NCBI GenBank assembly: GCA_019120455.1
Contig: DWVB01000001.1
Location: 1 to 38,852, forward strand
Direction: 5' to 3'
From: Candidatus Avelusimicrobium excrementipullorum
GTDB lineage: Bacteria; Elusimicrobiota; Elusimicrobia; Elusimicrobiales; Elusimicrobiaceae
DNA: 38,852 nt
The translations under genes were made by a program, and so were the position numbers. The notes beneath the pieces were generated by a model. The model saw only the letters and a program-made list of their open reading frames with translations, ran no database searches and was not told the origin of the DNA. Shown piece after piece: positions 28,444-36,760 of the stretch. Position 1 is the first letter of the stretch, and every line of letters begins with the position of its first letter.

Positions 28444-29898
28444 TTACTCCAATACGATTTTATAGTCTTCCCAGGCCAGCTGCGGGTCGGACTGTATTTT
28501 CAGCGAGCGGTGAATATTCTCTTCAATATCCGCCTGCTTCTGCTTAACGGCTTCGGCCAGCAGCGGGTGCAGCACCACGCGCAGATTGCCGCCCGGACGG
28601 CCGCTGGTCAGGTCATAAATTTCGCGCTGTATTTTAATGCGCATGCTCTCGGCCGACAAAACGCGGCCCGAGCCGTGGCACTGCGGGCACTCCTCGCTGA
28701 TAAAACTGCCCGTGCTTTCGCGTTTGCGTTCGCGCGTCATTTCCACCAGCCCCAGGCGCGTAATGGGCAGAATGCGTATTTTGGCGCGGTCGCCGCGCAC
28801 GGCGTTGGCCAGCGCCTCCACCACGCGGTGGCGGCTGGAGGCTTTGCGCATATCAATAAAATCAATCACGATAATCCCGCCGATATTGCGCAGGCGCAGC
28901 TGGTGCGCAATTTCCTGCGCGGCCTCAATATTGGTCTGCGTGACGGTTTCTTCCTGGGATTTGTTGCCGGTAAACTTGCCGGTGTTTACGTCAATGGCGC
29001 ACAGACTTTCGGCTTCCTGGATAATAATACTGCCCCCGTTGGGAAGCGGCAGTTTGATTTTGCGCAGGTTGTCTATTTCCGGCTCAATGCCGTAGGCCTC
29101 AAAAATCGGGGTTTTGCCTTTGTAAAGTTTCACGCGGTCGGCCAGCTCCGGCGAATTTTTCTTCACAAAATCCAGCACGCGCTCATAATCATTTTTGTTG
29201 TCCAGCAAATACACTTCGGCATTCTCCGAAAGCACGTCGCGCGCCACCTGCAGCACCGCGTCCATATCTTCATGCAGCAGGGCCGGGGAAGGCAGGGTGT
29301 CAAATTTCTTCAAAATAGTCTGCCACTGGCGGTAGAGGTATTTTACTTCGCGCTCCAGTTCGTCCTTGGTGGCTTCTTCGGCTTCCGTGCGCACAATGCA
29401 GCCCATGCCGTTTAAATGTTTCTCGGCCAGCTCCTGCATGATTTCATTGAGCTTATGGCGCGCTTCGCTGTCTTCAATATTTTTGGACACGCCCACAAAA
29501 CTCTGGTGCGGCGTCAGCACCAAATAACGGCCCGGCAGGGTAACGTCCATGGTTACCTTCATGCCTTTGGTACCGATGGCGTCTTTGACCACCTGCACCA
29601 TAATCTGCTGGCCTTTTTTGAGCACTTTATCAATGTTCTTGCGGTCCGCGCCCAAAATGTCGGAAATATACAAATAAGCGTTTTTCTCATAGCCGATATT
29701 GGCAAACGCACTGGAAATGCCGGGCAGGACGTTCTCCACCGTGGCCTTGTAAATATTGCCCACGATGTTAAGCGACCCGCGCCGCTCCCACATCAGTTCA
29801 TTGATGCGTCCGTTTTCCAAAATGGCGATGCGCGTTTCTTCAAAGGAGGTGTTGACGATAACCTCCACCTTCGGCGCTTCTTCGGTATTTTTACTCAT
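28444..29898 (-). CDS. rng: Ribonuclease E/G family protein (RNase G-like)
   Basis: At 484 aa this is the short RNase G form without the RNase E scaffold tail. An S1-like domain lies near residues 38-125 (GNIYKATVENVLPGISSAFA). The catalytic magnesium aspartates are in CAIDVNTGKFTG and VIDFIDMR. The zinc link CPQCHGSG is near residue 405. It makes single-strand endonucleolytic cuts in mRNA and in rRNA precursors. AAGAGGAT precedes the ATG. It follows the DUF2344 gene by 15 bases, an arrangement seen in many bacteria where rng sits with radical-SAM/DUF2344 genes. Confidence 0.96.
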   Translation of the reverse strand: MSKNTEEAPKVEVIVNTSFEETRIAILENGRINELMWERRGSLNIVGNIYKATVENVLPGISSAFANIGYEKNAYLYISDILGADRKNIDKVLKKGQQIMVQVVKDAIGTKGMKVTMDVTLPGRYLVLTPHQSFVGVSKNIEDSEARHKLNEIMQELAEKHLNGMGCIVRTEAEEATKDELEREVKYLYRQWQTILKKFDTLPSPALLHEDMDAVLQVARDVLSENAEVYLLDNKNDYERVLDFVKKNSPELADRVKLYKGKTPIFEAYGIEPEIDNLRKIKLPLPNGGSIIIQEAESLCAIDVNTGKFTGNKSQEETVTQTNIEAAQEIAHQLRLRNIGGIIVIDFIDMRKASSRHRVVEALANAVRGDRAKIRILPITRLGLVEMTRERKRESTGSFISEECPQCHGSGRVLSAESMRIKIQREIYDLTSGRPGGNLRVVLHPLLAEAVKQKQADIEENIHRSLKIQSDPQLAWEDYKIVLE

Positions 29899-29913
29899 AA
29901 CAAATCCTCTTGG

Positions 29914-30603
29914 CTATATGGCGTGCGGCTCTCCGGCCGCGTCGCGCCAGTACAGCGCTTCTCTGATAAATTTTAAACGTTCCAGCGTAAACTCCGCTTC
30001 CGCGGGCACCTGTACACCCAGCCACGCCGCGATGACGTGTTCGGGCTTGGCGGTTTTGTCGCCGCAGCGCTGCAGGAGCAGTTCCACCCGCTCCGGCCGC
30101 GGCTGCACCGCAGACAGCACAAACGGTCTTACATCCCGCTGCACCGTCATGCCGTTGGGCGCGGCTTCGGTTACGTAAATATGTTTCCCTTCAAAAAACT
30201 CTTCCGCCGGCAGGCCGGGGCGGTAAAAGGCAAAATCCCCTTCCACGCCGTAGCGGTACACTTCGGCCAGGTTGCTTACCGACGGCAGCGCATACGGCAC
30301 GCGCTGCACGCGCGTAACGGTTACGCCGGTTCGGCAGGCAGCTTTCAGGGCCTGCAGGGCCGCATCTTCTTTGACGGGAGAAGACAGATAAATATCGGCG
30401 TATTCTCCCAAACTGTACTGGCCGTATCCCAGCGCGGGCCCGTAAGCCAGGCGGGGCCAGTTTTTGTTTACTTTGGCCGGTTCAAAAGGCAGCCCGCTGC
30501 GCAAAACCATATCGCGCAGGGCCGCAAAAATGCGTTTATGGTCCCATACTCCGGCCACGGTAAACGCTACACGCATTTTATAAATTTTTGGGGTGTTTAT
30601 CAT
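29914..30603 (-). CDS. TIGR03936/DUF2344 family, radical SAM-associated protein
   Basis: The 229 aa protein starts best at ATG 30603, after the rodA stop, with AAGGTG upstream. YKMRVAFTVAGVWDH is the typical opening, and RLAYGPALGYGQYSLGEYADI and GVTVTRVQRVPYALPSVSNLA are further conserved segments of DUF2344. In most genomes the domain is fused to, or next to, a B12-type radical SAM protein near rng and ribosomal genes; its function is unknown. Here it stands alone between rodA and rng, and no radical SAM gene is seen in the window. The partner may be encoded elsewhere. Confidence 0.85.
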   Translation of the reverse strand: MINTPKIYKMRVAFTVAGVWDHKRIFAALRDMVLRSGLPFEPAKVNKNWPRLAYGPALGYGQYSLGEYADIYLSSPVKEDAALQALKAACRTGVTVTRVQRVPYALPSVSNLAEVYRYGVEGDFAFYRPGLPAEEFFEGKHIYVTEAAPNGMTVQRDVRPFVLSAVQPRPERVELLLQRCGDKTAKPEHVIAAWLGVQVPAEAEFTLERLKFIREALYWRDAAGEPHAI

Positions 30604-30613
30604 AGCCGCACCT

Positions 30614-31951
30614 TCAGCCCGAGGTAATGCGCCGCGCATAAACCGACTGCACGACCCCCAGCGCCAGCATGCTGGACACCAGGTTGCTGCCTCCGTAAGA
30701 GATAAACGGCAGCGGAATACCCGCCACGGGGAACAGGCCGATCAGCATGCCAAAGTTAATCAGCATATATGTTAAAAACATGCCGAATATGCCGCTGCAC
30801 ACCAAATAGCCGTATCGGTCGCTGGCCGTATAGGCCACCACCGCTACACGCCACAAAATCACCAGGTACAGCCCCAGCACCAGCAGCGTGCCCCACAGGC
30901 CGAGCTCCTCCCCCACCACAGCCAAAATAAAATCCGTATGTTTTTCCGGCACAAAACCCAGACGCGACTGCGTGCCCGAAAACAGCCCTTTGCCCAGTAT
31001 GCCGCCCGAGCCCATGGCAATCTGCGCCTGCAGCACATTGTAAGATGCGCCCTGCGGGTCGGACTCCGGCGCCAAAAATGCCTCCACGCGTTTGCGCTGG
31101 TAAGGCTTCATCTGATGGTCCACAAACACGCCGGCAAAAAACCCCGCCAATACCACCAGCGTGGCTAGCACAAAATAAAACGAAGGTAAAAACACGCGCA
31201 GCTGTTTAAACAGCCACCACGCCGCATACCCCGCCACCGCCACGAGCAGTACAAAACCGCCCATATACAAAATATGGTCGGAAAGTTTAAAAAATACGTC
31301 CAACAGCCTATAGTCCAGAAGTTCCGGATGCAAATACAAATATGTCCATGCTACGGTAAAAAATCCCGCCACGGCCGCAAAGGCAAACACCAGGGCCAGA
31401 TAAAACACATTTACGCCCGCGCAATATAACAGCACCAACAGCGCGGGAAAGGTAATTACAATGGACGAAAAATCCGGCTGCAGCATAATCAGCCCGAACA
31501 CCGGCGCAATCAGCACGCCCAGCCACACCAGCGTACGCATATCGCGTATGCGGTGGCCCTGCCGGTCCAAAAACGCCGCCGCCGCCAAAATAGTCAGTAC
31601 GCGGCAGATTTCCGCCGGCTGCATGGAAAAAAACGGGAACACAAACCAGGACTTGCTGCCGCGCTGGTACGTGCCGAACAGCAACACCCCTATCAGCAGC
31701 GCCAAAATCACGCCGTAGAGCGGCTTCCACTGTTCGTCAAAAATCTGATAATTAAAACTCCACGCCGCAAAAAACGCCACAAACCCCAAAGGCAGCGCAA
31801 TTAAATGCGTGCGCACCACGGCGTTGGACAAACTGACCGCGTTGACCGCTGACATAATGCACAAAGCCCCCAAAAGCACCAAGCCGGCCATGGCGCCAAA
31901 GAGCAGCCAGTCCATCATTCCCTTGTGCAAACGCGATTTATACTTGGTCAT
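30614..31951 (-). CDS. rodA: Rod-shape peptidoglycan polymerase RodA (SEDS family)
   Basis: The 445 aa protein has about ten membrane segments. SEDS signatures include RGSKSWFVF and QPAEICRVLTILAAA near residue 110, the catalytic region MLQPDFSSIV near 175, FVPEKHTDFILAVVGEELGL near 340, and GIPLPFISYGGSNL near 412. It polymerises glycan strands from lipid II for side-wall growth, with PBP2 as crosslinker. Its ATG overlaps the mrdA stop (ATGA), and GGAGAA is upstream. It is some 60-70 residues longer than typical RodA, mostly in the middle (near residues 200-275, loop and extra segment). Confidence 0.95.
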   Translation of the reverse strand: MTKYKSRLHKGMMDWLLFGAMAGLVLLGALCIMSAVNAVSLSNAVVRTHLIALPLGFVAFFAAWSFNYQIFDEQWKPLYGVILALLIGVLLFGTYQRGSKSWFVFPFFSMQPAEICRVLTILAAAAFLDRQGHRIRDMRTLVWLGVLIAPVFGLIMLQPDFSSIVITFPALLVLLYCAGVNVFYLALVFAFAAVAGFFTVAWTYLYLHPELLDYRLLDVFFKLSDHILYMGGFVLLVAVAGYAAWWLFKQLRVFLPSFYFVLATLVVLAGFFAGVFVDHQMKPYQRKRVEAFLAPESDPQGASYNVLQAQIAMGSGGILGKGLFSGTQSRLGFVPEKHTDFILAVVGEELGLWGTLLVLGLYLVILWRVAVVAYTASDRYGYLVCSGIFGMFLTYMLINFGMLIGLFPVAGIPLPFISYGGSNLVSSMLALGVVQSVYARRITSG

Positions 31952-33831
31952 GTATGTTCTCCGTCAGGCCGCTGAAGGGCCGCCTGTAATTTTTGCATAT
32001 CGGACACCAGCGCCGCCGGATCGGCGTTTTCCAAAACGGCCTGCTGCGCAGATACAGGGCGGCGCGCGGGTTTATCCTCTATGCCAAAATAAGCTTTAAT
32101 CATTTCCCGCGCAATCGGGCCGGCCGCGCCGGCGCCGCCTTTGCCGTATTCCACAAATACGGCCACCGCCAGGCTGGGCTCTTCCCCGGGCCGACCGGCA
32201 AAAGCCATAAACCAGCCGTGGTCGTCCCCGTGCGGGTTTTGCGCCGTGCCGGTTTTACCGTATACGTCCAGGCCGGCTATTTTTACGCGGCGCGCGGTGC
32301 CGTCATCCACCGTATGTTTTAAGGCTTTGTAAATTAAATCCCAGGTGGAAGGCCTGATATCCACGGTGCCCAGCACTTCGCTTTTGCCCTGTTGCAAGAC
32401 TTTGCCGGTCTGGTTGCTGACCACGCGGTCCAAATAATACGGCCGCCAGATTTTGCCGCGGCTGGCCAGGGCGGCGGCAAACTGCGCCATTTTAATCGGC
32501 GTTACCAACAGCTCCCCCTGTCCGATGGACAAATTCAGCGTATCCCCGATAAACCAGTACGAACGGTTGCGCGCGCGTTTGGTGGGACCGTACAGATTGC
32601 CGGCTTTTTCCCCGGGCAAATCAATGCCCGTGGGCTGGCCAAACTGAAACATACGCTGCGTTTTTTCTATGGCCGCGGAACCGGTCTGGGCCGCCAGCGT
32701 GTAAAAATAGACGTCGCAGGAATCGGCCATTCCGTCAAAAAAGTTATCGTGTTTATGCACACTCCAGCACTTAAACACGCGTGATCCGGCATCATAATAC
32801 CCGGGGCAATAGACCTCTTTTTCGGGGTCAAAGCCGCCCTGCTCTATGGCCGCAATGGCGGTAATGACTTTAAAGGTGGACGCCGGCGGATATACGCCCT
32901 GCGTAGCTAAATTATATTCGCTGATGCGTTTGGACTTCGGCTGCGGCTCATCCGAATACGGCACAAACATGCCCGGATCAAATGCCGGCGCGGTGGCCAG
33001 GGCCAGCACGGCCCCCGTACGCGGATCCAGCGCCACGGCCGCCCCGCGGCCGGTAATGGAATTTTTCAGTCCTTCTTCCGCGGCGCGCTGTACATCAAAA
33101 TTCAGCGTCAGATAAATATCGCCGCCGGGCCGCCAGCGGCGGTCCTCAATCACGCTGCGTACGCGGCCGCGGTAGTCCACTTCCAAAAACACACCGCCGT
33201 CGCGCCCTTTCAGCTCTTTTTCAAATTTCTTTTCCAGCCCGTTTTTGCCGATTTTGGCGTCCAACCGATAATCCAAAGACTGGTCGCGGTTTTTCCACTC
33301 GTCCCCCTCCATACTGCCCAGATAGCCGATTAAATGGCTGGCAAAAATCCCGTACGGATAAATGCGCTTGTTTTCCTCTATCAAATACAGCCCGGGATAA
33401 TACAGCTGCAGCTCTTTGAGCGCCATGGCGGTTTTGGGGGACAGGTTTTCCGCCAAAGCCACCGCCTTGCCGCTTTTGACACCCTGTTGCAATTTATCCA
33501 GCACATCTTCCTGCGTCACACCCAAATGCGGGGCAAAATCCGCCGCCAAACGGCGCAAATAATCTTCTTCCTTGGGTCCGGCGGAGAGGTAATACAAATC
33601 AAAAGACGGGGCATTGGCGGCCACGGCTTTTCCGTCTGCGGTAAAAATACGCCCGCGCGGAGCCGTCTGATACAGCACCTGCGTGCGGTTGCGTTCCGCC
33701 AGCTGCAAATAACGGTCATGGCGCAAAAGCTGTATGTCCGCCAGGCGCAGCGCAATGACCGCTCCGGCTATACCCGCCAGCGCCAGCAGCACACGCAAAC
33801 GACCGTTAAAAGTAACCTTACCGGCGGCCAT
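31948..33831 (-). CDS. mrdA: Penicillin-binding protein 2 (elongation transpeptidase)
   Basis: The 627 aa protein has an N-terminal membrane segment (about residues 10-30), a pedestal region starting RNRTQVLYQTAPRGRIF, and a transpeptidase domain. The active-site Ser is S318 in PPASTFKVITA, the second motif is SCD in MADSCDVYFY, and the third is KTG at 526-528 (VYGKTGTAQNP). It crosslinks the wall during rod elongation and partners RodA. GGGAGAG lies before the ATG, and mreD ends six bases upstream. Size and motif spacing are normal for class B PBP2. Confidence 0.96.
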   Translation of the reverse strand: MAAGKVTFNGRLRVLLALAGIAGAVIALRLADIQLLRHDRYLQLAERNRTQVLYQTAPRGRIFTADGKAVAANAPSFDLYYLSAGPKEEDYLRRLAADFAPHLGVTQEDVLDKLQQGVKSGKAVALAENLSPKTAMALKELQLYYPGLYLIEENKRIYPYGIFASHLIGYLGSMEGDEWKNRDQSLDYRLDAKIGKNGLEKKFEKELKGRDGGVFLEVDYRGRVRSVIEDRRWRPGGDIYLTLNFDVQRAAEEGLKNSITGRGAAVALDPRTGAVLALATAPAFDPGMFVPYSDEPQPKSKRISEYNLATQGVYPPASTFKVITAIAAIEQGGFDPEKEVYCPGYYDAGSRVFKCWSVHKHDNFFDGMADSCDVYFYTLAAQTGSAAIEKTQRMFQFGQPTGIDLPGEKAGNLYGPTKRARNRSYWFIGDTLNLSIGQGELLVTPIKMAQFAAALASRGKIWRPYYLDRVVSNQTGKVLQQGKSEVLGTVDIRPSTWDLIYKALKHTVDDGTARRVKIAGLDVYGKTGTAQNPHGDDHGWFMAFAGRPGEEPSLAVAVFVEYGKGGAGAAGPIAREMIKAYFGIEDKPARRPVSAQQAVLENADPAALVSDMQKLQAALQRPDGEHT

Positions 33832-33837
33832 AGCGCA

Positions 33838-34317
33838 TTATCTCTCCCGCTTAAATACGCGCCGCACCGCCCAGAAAACAAACGGCGCCAGGACGGCGTT
33901 AAAAACAACGCCGGAAAGCAGCGGCCAAAAACCCGTCCAGGCCGAAAATCCTGCAAAAACGTGCAGCAGAGCCAGATTGAATACGGCCGCAAACAGCCCC
34001 AGCGCAAAAAGGCTGATCATCTGCGGGGCGGGCGCATCAAAATCCAGGCGTTTGTCCAGCCCGTACATCATGCATGCGCACAATGTAAATGTCAGGGCAT
34101 TATTGCCAAAAAGTTTCACGCCGAAAAAATCCAGAAACAGACCGCACACAAAAGCCGCCGTATAGCCGTACTGCGGGGGCAGATACGCACACACCGCACA
34201 GGCAAACACCAGCATTACGTTCAGGCTCACGCCCGCCCCGCCGAATACGGACATAAAGGCCCAGTGCAATACCGTAGCGGCAATAAAAAGCAAAAACAGT
34301 TTCAGCGTATTGGCCAT
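33838..34317 (-). CDS. mreD: Rod-shape determining protein MreD
   Basis: This small protein (159 aa) has about five membrane segments. FVCGLFLDFFGVKLFGNNAL near residue 54 is the MreD core, and the C-terminus is strongly basic (RRVFKRER). It is identified partly by position between mreC and mrdA. The ATG follows the mreC stop with no gap and has GGAGGAAA upstream, so the two are coupled. Confidence 0.9.
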   Translation of the reverse strand: MANTLKLFLLFIAATVLHWAFMSVFGGAGVSLNVMLVFACAVCAYLPPQYGYTAAFVCGLFLDFFGVKLFGNNALTFTLCACMMYGLDKRLDFDAPAPQMISLFALGLFAAVFNLALLHVFAGFSAWTGFWPLLSGVVFNAVLAPFVFWAVRRVFKRER

Positions 34318-35175
34318 TTATTTTTCCTCCGTCTGCGGCGTCAAAACAAAAAGTTCACGCACCGTAGAGGCGTCCGCCGCCGGTTCCACGCGCGCGGTCA
34401 ATGAGGTGCGGAAGCCGCTTTCGTCCTCTATCTCCGTCACTTTCCCCACCAAAATCCCCGCCGGAAAAATACTGCTGGAAGACGAAGTATACACCTTTTC
34501 TCCTTCCCGTATATCCGACAGGAAGGGCAAATACTGCATGCGCAGCTGCGCCGCGCCCGCGCCGGTCAGCAGCCCCTCTTCGCCGGAAGGGGCGGCATAA
34601 ACGGCGGCGGAAAAATCTTCATCGCGCAGCAAAAGCACTTTGGCCGTGTGATCGTCGGTTTCCAAAACCAGGCCGGCCAGCACGGGCTGGGCGTCTTTCA
34701 ACGCAATGACCGCCGCGCGCTCATACACGCCGTCCAAAGCCCCTTTGTCTATGACTACGCTGTTCCACTGGGTGGGATCGCGGTAAGCGGTTTTGGCCCA
34801 TACGCCGCGCCAAATCTGCGGCGCGCGCAAATCCAGCGCCGCGGCCAGGCGGGCATTTTCTTCAAACACTTCCCGCGCCTGGGCGTTTTCCAAACGCAGA
34901 TGTCCCAGCTGTTCCTGCAGCAAAATATTTTCCTGGTGCGTGTTCAGCAGTTCTTTTACCGTGCCGGACACGCCTTCTGCATATTCCACGGCGGCGTGGG
35001 CGGCGCGGATTTGCGGGATAAAAATATAAGAAAGCAACGCTTTGACGGACGCCACGGGGCTTTCCAGCGGCAGCGCCATCAAAACTAAAGAAAGCAAAAT
35101 GAATACCGCGGGCAAAATCGTGCCGCGGCGGCTGTGGGAAGCGGTTTTTTTATGCTGTTGGCTTTGGGATTTCAT
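34318..35175 (-). CDS. mreC: Rod-shape determining protein MreC
   Basis: The 285 aa protein has a basic cytoplasmic N-terminus, one membrane segment near residues 20-40, then a coiled-coil stretch (LLQEQLGHLRLENAQAREVF) near 85-105. A beta-rich periplasmic part contains VVIDKGALDGVYERAAVI near 140 and GILVGKVTEIEDESGF near 240. MreC links MreB to PBP2 outside the membrane. It lies 164 bases after mreB, and a terminator hairpin stands in that gap. No good promoter is visible there, so expression seems to depend on read-through. Confidence 0.93.
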   Translation of the reverse strand: MKSQSQQHKKTASHSRRGTILPAVFILLSLVLMALPLESPVASVKALLSYIFIPQIRAAHAAVEYAEGVSGTVKELLNTHQENILLQEQLGHLRLENAQAREVFEENARLAAALDLRAPQIWRGVWAKTAYRDPTQWNSVVIDKGALDGVYERAAVIALKDAQPVLAGLVLETDDHTAKVLLLRDEDFSAAVYAAPSGEEGLLTGAGAAQLRMQYLPFLSDIREGEKVYTSSSSSIFPAGILVGKVTEIEDESGFRTSLTARVEPAADASTVRELFVLTPQTEEK

Positions 35176-35270
35176 AACCCTGCTCTTTGCGGCCCAAAGA
35201 CGGCAAAGCCCTTTTGGCCTGTGCGGGGCTTATTTCCCCGCCGTTTCTTTAGGCGTCCAGCGGACGCGGT

Positions 35271-35323
35271 TAAAAACAAAAAAGCGGACAAAGTTCCTCT
35301 CTCCGTCCAGAACCCTGTCCGCT
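35271..35323 (-). terminator. Terminator or attenuator between mreB and mreC
   Basis: On the minus strand AAGCGGACA (35323-35315) pairs with TGTCCGCTT (35289-35281), and an inner GTTC/GAAC pair extends the fold. A broken T-run (TTTTG then TTTTTAA) follows. The rest of the mreB-mreC gap has two minor hairpins (GCGGGG/CCCCGC at 35223-35241; GCGTCC/GGACGC at 35253-35267) and no recognisable gene. Confidence 0.75.
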
Positions 35324-35339
35324 TACAGTGGCGTAAAAG

Positions 35340-36386
35340 TTAGTACGACGATTTGCCGCGGTGCCCGAAGAAACGGGAACCTTTTTCGTTGAGCTGCTCC
35401 AGGAATTTGCCGGTGCCCAGCGCCACGCAGCTTAAAGGGTCCGCCGCGCGGTGCACGGGAATATCGGTTTCCTTACGGATTAAATCCGTAATGCCGCGCA
35501 GCAAACTGCCCCCGCCGGCCACCACCAGCCCTCGGTCCACCAGGTCGGCGGCCAGTTCGGGCGGCGTTTCCTCCAGCGTGCTTTTGATAACGTCTATAAT
35601 CAGCCGCACCGGCTCCATCAGCGCCTGGCGAATTTCTTCGCTCGTCACCGACAGCGTGCGGGGCAGGCCCTGCGTCTGGTCCCGGCCCTTTACTTCCATG
35701 GATTTCTCTTCTTTTAACGGATACACCGAGCCCAGGTTGATTTTCACTTCCTCGGCGGTGGTTTCTCCGATAATTAAGTTATATTTTTTGCGGAAATACT
35801 GCACGATGCATTCGGTCAGTTCGTCGCCGGCTACGTCAATGGATTTAGCCACCACCATGCCGCCCAAAGAAATGACCGCTACTTCCGTCGTGCCGCCGCC
35901 GATATCCACAATCATGCTGGCATGCGGCTCCGCAATAGGCAAATCCGCCCCCATGGCCGAAGCCATGGGCTCTTCAATCAGGTAAACTTCCCTTGCGCCG
36001 GCCTGGCGGGCCGCGTCATCTACGGCGCGGCGTTCCACGCCGGTAATGTCGGAAGGGATGCCAATGACTATCCGGGGGCGCAGCAGGCTGCTGCGGCTGT
36101 GCACCTTGCGAATAAAATAGCGTATCATTTCCTGCGTCACTTCAAAATCGGCAATAACGCCGTTTTTCATCGGACGCACGGCGATAATGTTCGCGGGCGT
36201 TCGGCCGAGCATCTGCTTGGCTTTCGCGCCGACGGCTTTTACTTCGCCGGTTTCGCGATCCACCGCCACCACGGACGGCTCACGCAGCACGATGCCTTTG
36301 TCTTTAACGTAAATCAGACAGTTGGCCGTGCCGAGATCCATGCCCAGGTCGGAGGAGAACAAGCCACCCAGATAATCTATGACCAT
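35340..36386 (-). CDS. mreB: Rod-shape determining protein MreB (actin homologue)
   Basis: The 348 aa protein has the actin-fold phosphate loops [16 protein letters not shown] (near residue 13) and [18 protein letters not shown] (near 163), and the adenosine motif [12 protein letters not shown] near 290. [19 protein letters not shown] is also diagnostic. It forms filaments under the inner membrane that guide RodA/PBP2. Its ATG begins on the base after the rplQ stop (TAAATG), with GGTGG inside rplQ as ribosome binding site. It therefore behaves as the last gene of the ribosomal alpha operon. A hairpin follows its stop. Confidence 0.97.
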   Translation of the reverse strand: MVIDYLGGLFSSDLGMDLGTANCLIYVKDKGIVLREPSVVAVDRETGEVKAVGAKAKQMLGRTPANIIAVRPMKNGVIADFEVTQEMIRYFIRKVHSRSSLLRPRIVIGIPSDITGVERRAVDDAARQAGAREVYLIEEPMASAMGADLPIAEPHASMIVDIGGGTTEVAVISLGGMVVAKSIDVAGDELTECIVQYFRKKYNLIIGETTAEEVKINLGSVYPLKEEKSMEVKGRDQTQGLPRTLSVTSEEIRQALMEPVRLIIDVIKSTLEETPPELAADLVDRGLVVAGGGSLLRGITDLIRKETDIPVHRAADPLSCVALGTGKFLEQLNEKGSRFFGHRGKSSY

Positions 36387-36731
36387 TTAGTCCACCAATT
36401 TAATAATAGCCACCTGCGCATTGTCGCCCTGGCGTACGCCGGCGCGGTAAATGCGGGTAAAACCGCCCGCGCGGTTCTGGTAGCGGGCAGCCAAAACTTC
36501 AAACAGTTTTTTGTAGGCACCCTTGTCTTTGAGGGTGTCTTTAACGGCCAGGTGATTGTTGGCTTTGGCCAACGTAATCAAGCCTTCCACCACGCGGCGC
36601 ACTTCTTTGGCTTTGGGCAGCGTGGTTTTGACTTCTTCGTGCAAAATAATGCTGGTCGCCATATTTTTAAGCATGGCGTTCTTGTGAGAAGAAGTTTTGC
36701 CGAGTTTACGGTATCCGGTATTCTTAATCAT
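36387..36731 (-). CDS. rplQ: 50S ribosomal protein L17
   Basis: The product is 114 aa, full length. The start RKLGKTSSHKNAMLKNMATS and the TTLPKAKEVRRVVEGLITLA segment are the L17 signature, and the C-terminus GGFTRIYRAG-x-RQGDNAQVA is complete. It follows rpoA by 29 bases, as in most bacteria, with AGAAAGGA upstream. Confidence 0.97.
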   Translation of the reverse strand: MIKNTGYRKLGKTSSHKNAMLKNMATSIILHEEVKTTLPKAKEVRRVVEGLITLAKANNHLAVKDTLKDKGAYKKLFEVLAARYQNRAGGFTRIYRAGVRQGDNAQVAIIKLVD

Positions 36732-36760
36732 CTTTTACAATCCTTTCTGCGGGTTATACC

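Noticed and set aside
28201-29415. A 404-codon plus-strand frame opposite the amidase and rng genes
   Set aside because: It is Gln/His/Arg-rich antisense translation without motifs, spanning the boundary of two well-supported genes.
33334-34404. A 356-codon plus-strand frame opposite mrdA, mreD and mreC
   Set aside because: It is basic, low-complexity antisense translation running across three established genes.
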